A DNA stretch of 64,000 nt, from positions 124,001-188,000 of the forward strand of contig NZ_VDUX01000001.1 in the NCBI RefSeq assembly GCF_008039565.1, given 5' to 3'. Below the pieces are notes generated by a model. That model ran no database searches. It was not told the origin of the DNA and worked only from the letters and a program-made list of their open reading frames with translations. Origin of the DNA: Aeromicrobium terrae. Lineage in GTDB: Bacteria; Actinomycetota; Actinomycetes; Propionibacteriales; Nocardioidaceae. Shown piece after piece: positions 1-7,509 of this stretch; position 1 is the stretch's first letter, and every line of letters starts with the position of its first letter. The position numbers and the translations under genes are program-made.

Positions 1-1006
1 GGAGCAGGTCGAGCAGGTCCGCGTTGACCGTGCCCAAGCCCGACGTCGCGTTCGTGAGCAGCACCGCGCCGTCGCCGGTCTCGAGGTCGACCCGCAGGGT
101 CGCCAGGAAGCCCGGCATCGATCCGCCGTGCCCGGCGTACCGGCGTCCGTCGACGTTCCAGACCTGCCAGCCGAGCCCGTGCGCGCTGCCCCAGGCGACG
201 TCGGGGACGTCGTTGAGCGCGACGGGCCGGAGCATCTCGGTCAGGGTGTCCGCGGCGAGGACGTCCCGGGTCGCCCCGGCGAGGAACGCGGCCCAGCCGG
301 CCAGGTCGGTGATCGACGCCCAGAGCTGGCCCGCCGGGGCCATGGCGCCGGCGTCGTGCTCCGGCTCGGCGTGGACCAGGTCGGCGAACGGGTGCACCGC
401 GAGCCCGGGGGCGGCGTCGGCAGGCGGCCGGGTCGTCATGGTCAGGCCGAGAGGCCGCAGGATGCCGCCCTCCACGGCCTCGGTCCAGGCCACGCCGCGG
501 CGACGGGCGACGATCTCGCCGAGGACCGCGTACCCGGTGTTCGAGTAGTGGTAGCGCGTGCCCGGGGCGAAGCGCAGCTGCGGAGCGGCCTCGACGAGGG
601 CCGGCCAGTCGTCGCCCGGCGCGCGCTCCCACCAGGGGCCGTCGGTCTCCGACTGCAGTCCGGACGTGTGGGTGAGGAGCTGCCCGACGGTCACCCGGCC
701 CAGGTCGAGCGACGCGAGCTCGGGGAGGTGGTCGGCGGCGGTGTCGGCGAGATCGAGCGAACCCTCGTCGCGCAGCCGCATGACCTCCACGGCCACGAAC
801 GTCTTCGTGATGGAGCCCAGGCGGTAGGCGGTGGCCGCGGTCGGCGCGAGGCCGTCGCGTCGGCCGTCGAGGGTGCCGGCCGCGTCGGACCAGACCACCT
901 GATCGTCCCGCACGACGGCGGCGACGACCGACGGCAGGCGCCGGTCGGCCTGCTCCTCGCGGAGGCGCCGGCCGAGCAGGACCGCCGTCGCCGGGGAGAG
1001 CGCCAT
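1..1006 (-). CDS. Serine beta-lactamase-like hydrolase (class C / PBP4* type), C-terminus cut by window edge
   Basis: About 335 codons are present; the 3' part lies beyond the left edge. The frame opens with ATG 8 nt after the pepA stop and shows the hallmarks of the class C beta-lactamase / D-Ala-D-Ala carboxypeptidase fold: an SITK motif (Ser65, Lys68) as nucleophile box and a YSN motif (Tyr154, Asn156), with LLTHTSGL between them, as is typical for this family. No signal peptide is visible, so a cytoplasmic esterase or peptidase role is as likely as penicillin recognition; the family is functionally broad. The close spacing suggests co-transcription with pepA, consistent with a peptide-handling hydrolase, but the substrate cannot be read from the sequence. 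Family assignment is firm and function is open. Confidence 0.85.
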   Translation of the reverse strand, partial: MALSPATAVLLGRRLREEQADRRLPSVVAAVVRDDQVVWSDAAGTLDGRRDGLAPTAATAYRLGSITKTFVAVEVMRLRDEGSLDLADTAADHLPELASLDLGRVTVGQLLTHTSGLQSETDGPWWERAPGDDWPALVEAAPQLRFAPGTRYHYSNTGYAVLGEIVARRRGVAWTEAVEGGILRPLGLTMTTRPPADAAPGLAVHPFADLVHAEPEHDAGAMAPAGQLWASITDLAGWAAFLAGATRDVLAADTLTEMLRPVALNDVPDVAWGSAHGLGWQVWNVDGRRYAGHGGSMPGFLATLRVDLETGDGAVLLTNATSGLGTVNADLLDLL

Positions 1007-1014
1007 GGCCGACG

Positions 1015-2499
1015 TCAGCCGGCGGAGCCGGCCAGCTCGGAGGCGAGCTGGACGAGCGTGCGGACCGCGACGCCCGTGCCGCCCACGGGCGTGTAGTCGC
1101 GCGCGGAGCCCTCGTTGAACGACGGACCGGCGATGTCGAGGTGGGCCCACGGCACGTCGCCGACGAACTCCCGCAGGAACGCGGCGGCGAACAGCGTGCC
1201 GCCGTACGGCTTCGGGTTGTGCTGGCGGAGGTCGGCGATGGAGGAGGAGTTCACCTTCTCCTTCATCTCCTCGACGATCGGCAGCGGCCACATGGACTCG
1301 CCGGCCGTCTTGGAGGCCTCGAAGACCTGGTCGCGGAAGTCGTCGTCGTTGCCCAGGATGCCCGCGGTGAGCTCGCCGAGCGCGATCATGCAGGCGCCGG
1401 TCAGGGTCGCGACGTCGATGATGCGGTCGGGCTTGGCCTCTACCGCGAGCGAGAGGCCGTCCGCCAGGACGAGCCGACCCTCGGCGTCGGTGTTGTGGAC
1501 CTCGACGGTGGACCCGTTACGCATGGAGAGCACGTCGCCGGGCCGGGTGGCCGAGCCGCTGGGCATGTTCTCGGCGAGGCAGGCGAACGTCGTGACCTTG
1601 ATCGGCAGGCCGAGCTCGGCGATGGCCACGGTCGCCCCGACGACGGCCGCGGCGCCCGCCATGTCGAGCTTCATGGTCTGCATCGACGCGCCGGGCTTGA
1701 TCGACAGGCCGCCGGAGTCGAACGTGATGCCCTTGCCCACGAGGGCGATGTGCTGCGTGGCGCCGGCGGGGGAGTAGGTGAGCTTGACGAGGCGCGGCGG
1801 GGCGTCGGAGCCGGAGCCCACGCCGATCAGTCCGCCGCAGCGCTCACGGGCCAGGCGCTTCTCGTCCCAGACCTGCACCTTCACCGGGCTGCCCTGGGTG
1901 CCGACGTGCTCGGCGATGGCGTCGGCGAACATCGGCGGACGCAGGTCGCCGGGCGGGGTGTTGACCCAGCTCCGGACCACGTTGACCGCTCCGGTGACGA
2001 TCTCGGCGCGGTCGAGCGCGTCCTGCGCGGCGACCTGGCGGGCGAACGGGCTGAGCAGGACGACGGACTCGACGTGCTTCTTCGCCTTGGCCTTCTTCTT
2101 GTCCTTGCCCTTGGACTTGTAGGCCTCGTAGCGGTAGGTGCCCAGCGCGACGCCCTCGGCGACGGCGCCCAGCTCATCGACGTCGGCCGGGTGCAGGTCG
2201 ACGGCGACGGAGGTCACGTTCGCCTGGGCGGCGGCCCGCACGCCGCGGGCGGCGGCTCGGCGGAGGTCCTCGGCGGTCGGCTCCTCGGGCAGCGCGACGG
2301 CGACGACCAAGGACACACGGGCGAGGTCGCCGGCCGGGAACGAGGACACCTGGTTCCGCTCCCCGGTGAACCCGATCGCGTCGAGGCTGGGCCCGAACAC
2401 GTCCTTGTCGTCGTCGGTCCTGATGCCGAGGACCAGGGCGTCGGCCCGGGCGGTGGTCGGCTTGGACGTGCTGAGGCTCACAGACACCATGGGCGCCAT
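1015..2499 (-). CDS. pepA: Leucyl aminopeptidase (M17)
   Basis: The 494-aa protein has the length and domain order of M17 leucyl aminopeptidases: a variable N-terminal macro-like domain (about 1-160) and a catalytic C-terminal domain. The diagnostic NTDAEGRLVLAD signature that binds the two metals is present, as is the upstream VGKGITFDSGGLSIK block with the metal- and substrate-binding Lys and Asp. It removes N-terminal residues from peptides in the cytoplasm. A lysine-rich stretch (KSKGKDKKKAKAKKH, around residue 130) in the linker is unusual. The start at 2499 is the first of two in-frame ATGs (the other is 2490); upstream Shine-Dalgarno support is weak. It is divergent from gcvT, matching the pepB-gcvT neighbourhood of mycobacteria. 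Confidence 0.95.
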   Translation of the reverse strand: MAPMVSVSLSTSKPTTARADALVLGIRTDDDKDVFGPSLDAIGFTGERNQVSSFPAGDLARVSLVVAVALPEEPTAEDLRRAAARGVRAAAQANVTSVAVDLHPADVDELGAVAEGVALGTYRYEAYKSKGKDKKKAKAKKHVESVVLLSPFARQVAAQDALDRAEIVTGAVNVVRSWVNTPPGDLRPPMFADAIAEHVGTQGSPVKVQVWDEKRLARERCGGLIGVGSGSDAPPRLVKLTYSPAGATQHIALVGKGITFDSGGLSIKPGASMQTMKLDMAGAAAVVGATVAIAELGLPIKVTTFACLAENMPSGSATRPGDVLSMRNGSTVEVHNTDAEGRLVLADGLSLAVEAKPDRIIDVATLTGACMIALGELTAGILGNDDDFRDQVFEASKTAGESMWPLPIVEEMKEKVNSSSIADLRQHNPKPYGGTLFAAAFLREFVGDVPWAHLDIAGPSFNEGSARDYTPVGGTGVAVRTLVQLASELAGSAG

Positions 2500-2560
2500 G
2501 TAACCACCAAGTCGTACCTACGGTGAGGCCGGGCCGTGAGGCACGGCTAGGTTGGCGCGC

Positions 2561-3667
2561 ATGGACCTGCTGCACTCGCCGCTCCACGACCGCCACGTCG
2601 CCCTCGGGGCGAAGCTCGCCGAGTTCGGCGGCTGGGAGATGCCGCTGGAATATGCCGGCGGGGGTGTGCTGGCCGAGCACAAGGCGGTGCGGGAGCAGGT
2701 GGGTCTGTTCGACGTCAGCCACCTCGGCAAGGCGCTGGTGCGCGGTGCGGGCGCCGCCGAGTTCGTCAACGCCTGCCTGACCAACGACCTGCGGCGCATC
2801 CAGCCGGGCAAGGCCCAGTACACGCTGTGCTGCGACGACGACGGCGGCACGATCGACGACCTGATCGCCTACCTGCGCAGCGACTTCGAGGTCTTCCTGA
2901 TCCCCAACGCGGCCAACACCGCCGCGGTCGTCGACCGGCTGAAGGCGGCGGCCCCGGACGGCATCGAGGTCACGAACCAGCACCGGGAGCACGCGGTCCT
3001 CGCCGTGCAGGGCACGCTCAGCGACGAGGTGCTCACCGCGCTCGACCTGCCCGTCGACCACGAGTACATGTCCTTCGCCGACGGCACGGTCGCCGGCCAC
3101 GAGCTCACCGTCTGCCGCACGGGCTACACGGGGGAGCGCGGCTACGAGCTCGTCGTGCCCAGCGACGGGGCGGTCGACGTGTGGGACGCGCTCGTCGAGG
3201 CCGGCGAGCCCCACGGGCTGCGCCCCTGCGGCCTGGGCGCCCGCGACACCCTGCGCACCGAGATGGGTTACCCGCTGCACGGCCACGAGCTGTCCGTCGA
3301 GATCAGCCCGGTGATGGCGCGTGCCGGCTGGGCGGTCGGCTGGGACAAGCCGGCGTTCTGGGGCAAGGACGCCCTGGAGAAGCAGCGCGCCGAGAAGTCC
3401 GTCCCGCTCGTCCGGGGCCTGCTGGCCGAGGGTCGCGGGATCCCTCGCCCCGGCATGACCGTCCGGCGGGCCGACGACCCCGGCGCCACGGTCGGCGAGG
3501 TCACGTCCGGCACGTTCTCGCCGACGCTGCGGCAGGGTGTCGGCCTGGCCCTGCTCGACCGCTCTGTCGGCGACGGGGACACCGTGGTCGTCGACGTCCG
3601 CGGGCGCGCGGAGTCGTTCACCGTCACCAAGCCGCCGTTCGTCGAGCCGTCGACCAAGGAGAGCTGA
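2561..3667 (+). CDS. gcvT: Glycine cleavage system T protein (aminomethyltransferase)
   Basis: The 368-aa protein transfers the methylene group from the aminomethylated H protein to tetrahydrofolate, releasing ammonia. The N-terminus ([20 protein letters not shown]), the [10 protein letters not shown] block near residue 50 and the C-terminal [10 protein letters not shown] motif are typical GcvT folate-binding segments. I chose ATG 2561 over the in-frame TTG at 2552 because a TAGGTT -10 box (2548-2553) ends 7 nt before it and there is no ribosome binding site, the leaderless pattern seen throughout this window. The other glycine cleavage genes (gcvP, gcvH) are not in the window, and no glycine riboswitch fits in the 61-nt gap to pepA. 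Confidence 0.94.
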   Translation: MDLLHSPLHDRHVALGAKLAEFGGWEMPLEYAGGGVLAEHKAVREQVGLFDVSHLGKALVRGAGAAEFVNACLTNDLRRIQPGKAQYTLCCDDDGGTIDDLIAYLRSDFEVFLIPNAANTAAVVDRLKAAAPDGIEVTNQHREHAVLAVQGTLSDEVLTALDLPVDHEYMSFADGTVAGHELTVCRTGYTGERGYELVVPSDGAVDVWDALVEAGEPHGLRPCGLGARDTLRTEMGYPLHGHELSVEISPVMARAGWAVGWDKPAFWGKDALEKQRAEKSVPLVRGLLAEGRGIPRPGMTVRRADDPGATVGEVTSGTFSPTLRQGVGLALLDRSVGDGDTVVVDVRGRAESFTVTKPPFVEPSTKES

Positions 3668-3668
3668 G

Positions 3669-3863
3669 ATGGCCTGGACCTGGACCTACGAGACCGCGGA
3701 CGGCGCCACCGTCGGCCGCTCCGAGGCGTTCGACAGCCGCAGTGATGCCGAGTCCTGGGTGGGCGAGGAGTTCAACGCCCTCCTCGAGCAGGGCATCGAC
3801 CAGCTCCGGCTGTTCGACGGCGACACCGAGGTCTACGGCCCGATGTCGCTGCACCCGGCCTAG
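3669..3863 (+). CDS. Conserved small protein following gcvT (64 aa)
   Basis: The ATG lies one base after the gcvT stop, and the GGAGA inside the last gcvT codons (AAGGAGAGCTGAG) serves as ribosome binding site, so it is translationally coupled to gcvT. The protein starts MAWTWTYETADG, is acidic, rich in Trp and Tyr, and has no membrane segment or Cys motif. Its single compact alpha/beta-like layout and tight coupling suggest a real, small cytoplasmic protein. I do not recognise a named family. The 3' end overlaps the convergent membrane protein gene by 4 nt. Confidence 0.75.
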   Translation: MAWTWTYETADGATVGRSEAFDSRSDAESWVGEEFNALLEQGIDQLRLFDGDTEVYGPMSLHPA

Positions 3864-4135
3864 AGAGCAGTGAGCCAGGGGAGTGCCGCGGCGACCGCGC
3901 CGGCGTAGATCACGCGCCGGCCGAGCCGGGCGTCGCGCGCCGCAAGGATCGCCACGAGAGCCCCGACGATCGTGATCGTCAGGAGAACTGCGGAGGTGCC
4001 CGCCCGGGCACTGTCCGGGTCGGAGTCGTCGAAGTCGACGAGCCACACGACGCCGCACACGAACCACGCCAGTCCGGCCGCGGCGAGCACGAGGACGGTG
4101 GCCGCGACGGACCCGACCGCGCGACGGTCGGCCAT
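3860..4135 (-). CDS. Small membrane protein (91 aa, about three TM segments)
   Basis: The start ATG overlaps the stop of the upstream DUF3043 gene by one base (TGATG), so the two are translationally coupled. The sequence has hydrophobic stretches at about residues 8-33 (TVLVLAAAGLAWFVCGVVWL), 48-66 and 75-90, separated by a short acidic loop (DFDDSDPDS), indicating a small inner membrane protein. No catalytic motif is visible. Its function is unknown; the coupling suggests it works with the DUF3043 membrane protein. Confidence 0.7.
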   Translation of the reverse strand: MADRRAVGSVAATVLVLAAAGLAWFVCGVVWLVDFDDSDPDSARAGTSAVLLTITIVGALVAILAARDARLGRRVIYAGAVAAALPWLTAL

Positions 4136-4674
4136 CAGTAGTGGTCGGGCAGCGGGGCGTTGCGCGGGATCTGCGCCTTGGGGAGACGCAGCCGGCGCAT
4201 CTGGGTGCTGCGCAGCAGCACGTACAAGGTGATGCCCCGGGTGGACTCGCCGGGGAACCGCCGGCGGATCTCCTTCTTGAGCCCGCGGATCATGACGACC
4301 TCGTCGACGATGAACAGGGCCGTCCAGATCACCCAGACAAGCACCGCGACCGTCGCGATCGGCGGGAACAGCGTCGCGATGAACGCGACGATCAGGACCG
4401 GCAGCAGGTACTCGGCGAACGTGCGGCGGCGGTCGACGTAGTCGCGGGCGAACCGGCGCACCGGTCCGCGGTCGCGCGACGGGAGGTAGCGCTCGTCGCT
4501 GCCGCTCGTCCCGCGCATGGCCTCCTGCTGGCGCTGGCGGATGGTCGCGCGCGCCTCGCGCTCGCGCCTGAGCTGCTCCTTGCGCGTCAGCGCAGGCTTC
4601 ATGGCCTTCTTGCGCGCCGCCTCCGCCTCCTTGCGGCTGGGCGTCGCGCGTCCCTTGCGTACGTCGTCGTCCAC
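4135..4674 (-). CDS. DUF3043 family membrane protein
   Basis: The 179-aa protein has a highly charged, Lys/Arg/Glu-rich N-terminal half (residues 1-85, likely helical and cytoplasmic), a hydrophobic hairpin at about 90-130 (LLPVLIVAFIATLFPPIATV) and a basic C-terminus ending QIPRNAPLPDHY. This is the layout of the actinobacterial DUF3043 family, whose role is not established. The GTG start is preceded by TAGGCT (4681-4686 on the opposite strand) with a 6-nt gap and no ribosome binding site, so the message is predicted leaderless. It sits upstream of and is coupled to the 91-aa membrane protein. Confidence 0.85.
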   Translation of the reverse strand: MDDDVRKGRATPSRKEAEAARKKAMKPALTRKEQLRREREARATIRQRQQEAMRGTSGSDERYLPSRDRGPVRRFARDYVDRRRTFAEYLLPVLIVAFIATLFPPIATVAVLVWVIWTALFIVDEVVMIRGLKKEIRRRFPGESTRGITLYVLLRSTQMRRLRLPKAQIPRNAPLPDHY

Positions 4675-4687
4675 GACGCCAGCCTAG

Positions 4688-5272
4688 TCAGCGCAGCCGG
4701 TCGTCGATCGCCCGGGCGATCTCGAGCTGCTCGTCGCCGGGCACGGACGTGTCGCCGGTGGCCACGAGGACCACGACGACGTCGGCGCGCCGGAACACCA
4801 CGGTGCGGAACGACGGGCCGCCCTCGCGGGTGAAGTCCCAGGCCACCGACTCGTCGCCGACGGACACGGGCACGGGGGTGACCTTCGCGCCCGGCTCGGC
4901 GCAGTCGTCCTTGCGCTCGACTAGGGTCGCCATCGTCGCGGAGGCGCCGTCGACGGTGCTGAGCATCCCGTACTCGAGCACGGAGCGCGGGAGCGACGCC
5001 TGCTCGTAGTAGGAGATCCGACCTTCGCGCACGGGGTCGGGCTCGGCGACGACCCCGCAGTAGCGGGCGGTGCCGGGCGGCCCGTCCAGGCGGTCCTTGG
5101 CCGGCACGCGGCGCCAGCCGTCGGGCAGGTCGTCCGCCTCGAGGATGGTGCGGTTCGCCCGCACGTCCGCCGCCGTGGGCTTCTTGTCGTCCTTCGGCGC
5201 GTCACTGCCGCAGGCCGAGAGGGAGAGCGTCAGGGCCAGGACGGTGAGGACCGCGAGTCGTCTAGCTGCCAT
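4688..5272 (-). CDS. Putative secreted lipoprotein, sensor-domain-like
   Basis: The 194-aa product has a short basic n-region, a hydrophobic core and a lipobox LSAC (Cys21), so it should be exported and lipid-anchored. The mature part is soluble, starts with a Lys/Asp-rich linker and contains two further cysteines (YCGVV and DDCAEP) that could form a disulfide. The general shape resembles the soluble sensor-type extracytoplasmic domains found in actinobacterial lipoproteins, but I cannot assign a family or ligand. Its start overlaps the end of the SGNH hydrolase gene by 11 nt, so the two are probably co-transcribed and co-translated. Confidence 0.75.
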   Translation of the reverse strand: MAARRLAVLTVLALTLSLSACGSDAPKDDKKPTAADVRANRTILEADDLPDGWRRVPAKDRLDGPPGTARYCGVVAEPDPVREGRISYYEQASLPRSVLEYGMLSTVDGASATMATLVERKDDCAEPGAKVTPVPVSVGDESVAWDFTREGGPSFRTVVFRRADVVVVLVATGDTSVPGDEQLEIARAIDDRLR

Positions 5273-6491
5273 GCCGGATGACCTCCTCGACCTGCTCGGC
5301 CAGCTTCCCGTGACCCTTGTCGTTCGGGTGGTAGCTGCCGTTCTTGTCCGGCTTGCCGTCGGCCCAGCGCAGCTCGATGTTGTTCATGCACGGCGAGTCG
5401 GTGCCGATCTCGCACCCGGCGAACGCGTCGTAGACGTCCACGTACTCGAAGCTGTGCGGGTGCTCCTCGTTGAGCCGGTCGACCAGCTGACCGATGCGTT
5501 CGTCCATGTCCTTGACCTTGCTGTTGATGAACAGGATGTCGTCGTGGTCGATCTGGGTGCCGTCGCCCCACTCGCTGCCGGGCTCCTCCGGGAAGAAGCG
5601 CGGGTAGCCCACCACCAGGATGCGTGCATTCGGCGCCTTCTCGCGAACCAGGGGCAACAGCTCCTCCAGGTTCTCGAGGGCGACGTCGATGTTCTCCTCC
5701 ACGGCCTGCTTCTCGTCGTCGTCCGTGCAGGAGTCGAACGGGTTGAGGCCGGCGGCGATGCAGCCGGACAGGGTGTCGGCGAACTTCGCGTCGTTGCCGC
5801 CGATGCTGAACGTCACGAGGCTGGTCTCGGCGTTCAGGTGGGAGAGCTGCGCCGGCTCGTCGTCGTTGCTCGGGTTGGGGCGGCTGAAGTCGTCCGTGAC
5901 CGCGCCGGAGCACGCCGCGAACGTCCAGCCGCCGGCGAACGTGTGCTCGTCGTTGACGCGCTGCGGGTATGCCTGGGTGGAACGGTGGCACGTGTTGTTG
6001 TACGGCTTCTCCTGCGGGGCGTACGGGTCGTTGCCGCACGCGCGGTGGTCGCCCGGGATCTGCGGGTGGTACGTGCAGATCGTCGGCTTCTGCGTGCCGT
6101 CCGGGTTGTGGGTGCGCCAGTAGTACTCGGCCTCGTCGGCGTAGTTCTCGTCGGTCTTCGGGTCGTACTCCGACCCGCCCTCGCCGGAGGAGAAGGAGTC
6201 GCCCAGCGCGACGTACCGTCCGGACTCCGCCTGCTGCTGCGGCGTGAGTGACGGGTCGAGGTAGGTCGGGACGCCGGTGGTGGTGAGCGTCGGGAGCGGC
6301 GCGACGTCGCCGCAGTCGCCCTCGCCGCCGGAGGTGATCTCGCAGATCTTCGAGCGGATCGTCGAGCTGACGTGGTCGTCGGAGCTGCTGACGGTGAACA
6401 CCAGCCCCCCGACGATGATCGCGGCCAGCACGACGATGCCGAGGAGCTCGGTGGAGCCCTGGCCTCTTTCGCGGATCGGCTGCGCGCGCAT
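5262..6491 (-). CDS. Secreted or anchored SGNH/GDSL hydrolase with class III-like signal
   Basis: The catalytic part shows the SGNH blocks in order: GDSFSSGEG (nucleophile Ser99 if ATG 6491 is used), FSIGGNDAKF (block III Asn) and a C-terminal YHPNDKGHGKLA with the Asp/His pair. Several Cys residues suggest extracytoplasmic disulfides. The N-terminus (RGQGSTELLGIVVLAAIIVG, residues 9-28) is a hydrophobic helix preceded by Gly-Gln-Gly-Ser-Thr-Glu, like prepilin or class III signal peptides rather than a Sec type I signal. The frame extends upstream to 6608, but that part is Pro/Arg/Trp-rich, overlaps the htpX promoter region and looks non-coding, so 409 aa is preferred. Likely an esterase or lipase; substrate unknown. 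Confidence 0.85.
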   Translation of the reverse strand: MRAQPIRERGQGSTELLGIVVLAAIIVGGLVFTVSSSDDHVSSTIRSKICEITSGGEGDCGDVAPLPTLTTTGVPTYLDPSLTPQQQAESGRYVALGDSFSSGEGGSEYDPKTDENYADEAEYYWRTHNPDGTQKPTICTYHPQIPGDHRACGNDPYAPQEKPYNNTCHRSTQAYPQRVNDEHTFAGGWTFAACSGAVTDDFSRPNPSNDDEPAQLSHLNAETSLVTFSIGGNDAKFADTLSGCIAAGLNPFDSCTDDDEKQAVEENIDVALENLEELLPLVREKAPNARILVVGYPRFFPEEPGSEWGDGTQIDHDDILFINSKVKDMDERIGQLVDRLNEEHPHSFEYVDVYDAFAGCEIGTDSPCMNNIELRWADGKPDKNGSYHPNDKGHGKLAEQVEEVIRHGS

Positions 6492-6503
6492 GGCTCGATC
6501 GAA

Positions 6504-6519
6504 CGTGACCTGCGTCACG
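6504..6519. promoter_or_regulatory. Crp/GlxR-like palindrome between SGNH hydrolase and htpX
   Basis: A perfect dyad CGTGAC-CTGC-GTCACG lies 12 nt upstream of the SGNH hydrolase start and 78 nt upstream of htpX. The core GTGA-N6-TCAC matches the Crp/GlxR-type operator of actinobacteria (consensus TGTGA-N6-TCACA) except at the outer bases. Its position would block or modulate the hydrolase promoter. A htpX -10 candidate TACCCT is at 6567-6572. Binding is inferred from the motif only. Confidence 0.4.
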
Positions 6520-6597
6520 GGCGACCAGGGTCCGTGGACCCATCGTGGGCCCACCCACCTGGGTCGTACCCTGGCCGGACCTGGAAGGAGAACGGCC

Positions 6598-7500
6598 ATG
6601 GCCCGCACCGGATTTCGTGGCGATCGGGGACTGAGCTGGCGGATGGGCGGCGTCGGCCTCGGCCTGGGCGCGCTCTACGTGCTCTTCGGCGCCGTGCTCA
6701 TCTCCTTCTCCGGCAGCGCCCTGATGGGCATCGTCATCACGCTCGGCCTCGCCTGGGGCCAGTGGTTCTTCTCCGACCGGCTGGCGCTGCGGTCGATCGG
6801 CGGCCAGGAGGTCACGCCCCAGCAGGCGCCGGAGCTGCACGCGATGATCGACCGCCTCTGCCTGATGGCCGACATGCCGAAGCCGCGGGTCGCGGTCGCC
6901 GACACCGCGATGCCGAACGCCTTCGCCACTGGCCGCACGCCGAAGCGGGCCGTCGTCTGTGTCACCACCGGCATCATGCAGCGACTGAACCGCGACGAGC
7001 TCGAGGCGGTCATCGGGCACGAGCTCGGGCACGTCGCGAACCGCGACGTCTCGGTGATGACGGTGGCGTCGTCGCTCGGCCTGCTCGCCGGCTTCATCAC
7101 CCGCTGGGGCTTCTTCTTCGGCGGCGGCCGCAACCGCAACGGCAACGGCGTGCCGTTCATCGTCGTGTTCGCGGTGAGCATGGTCGTGTACTTCGTCAGC
7201 TTCCTGCTGACCCGCGCCCTGTCGCGCTACCGCGAGCTCAGCGCCGACCGCAGCGGCGCCGCGCTCACCGGCAACCCCACCGCGCTGGCCACGGCGCTGA
7301 TGAAGATCTCCGGCGACATGAGCCGCATCCCCAACAGCCAGCTGCGCGACGCGCAGGCGCTCAGCGCGTTCTTCTTCGCGCCGGCGATCAGCCGCGAGTC
7401 GATCAGCGCGCTGTTCTCCACCCACCCGTCGCTCGAGCGTCGCCTGGCGCAGCTGCAGGAGCTCGGAGCCCAGATCGATCGAGGCACGACGGCTGGATAG
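6598..7500 (+). CDS. htpX: Membrane zinc metalloprotease HtpX
   Basis: The 300-aa protein belongs to peptidase family M48B. It has two N-terminal TM segments (about 17-37 and 40-55), the zinc motif HELGH (residues 141-145), two further TM segments (about 160-172 and 183-203) and the downstream third-ligand region RYRELSADRSGA. It degrades damaged membrane proteins. The ATG follows a strong ribosome binding site (GGAAGGAG, 6582-6589), one of the few clear ones here, with a TACCCT -10 at 6567-6572 giving a leader of about 19 nt. The stop codon TAG is also the first half of the -10 box of the next gene. Confidence 0.95.
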   Translation: MARTGFRGDRGLSWRMGGVGLGLGALYVLFGAVLISFSGSALMGIVITLGLAWGQWFFSDRLALRSIGGQEVTPQQAPELHAMIDRLCLMADMPKPRVAVADTAMPNAFATGRTPKRAVVCVTTGIMQRLNRDELEAVIGHELGHVANRDVSVMTVASSLGLLAGFITRWGFFFGGGRNRNGNGVPFIVVFAVSMVVYFVSFLLTRALSRYRELSADRSGAALTGNPTALATALMKISGDMSRIPNSQLRDAQALSAFFFAPAISRESISALFSTHPSLERRLAQLQELGAQIDRGTTAG

Positions 7501-7509
7501 TCTCGGCGT

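Noticed and set aside
2500..2560. Possible glycine riboswitch upstream of gcvT
   Set aside because: The gap to pepA is only 61 nt, too short for the aptamer, and the gcvT message is predicted leaderless.
6492..6608. N-terminal extension of the SGNH hydrolase to 6608
   Set aside because: The 39 extra residues are Pro/Arg/Trp-rich and overlap the htpX promoter and ribosome binding site; the prepilin-like signal would then be internal.
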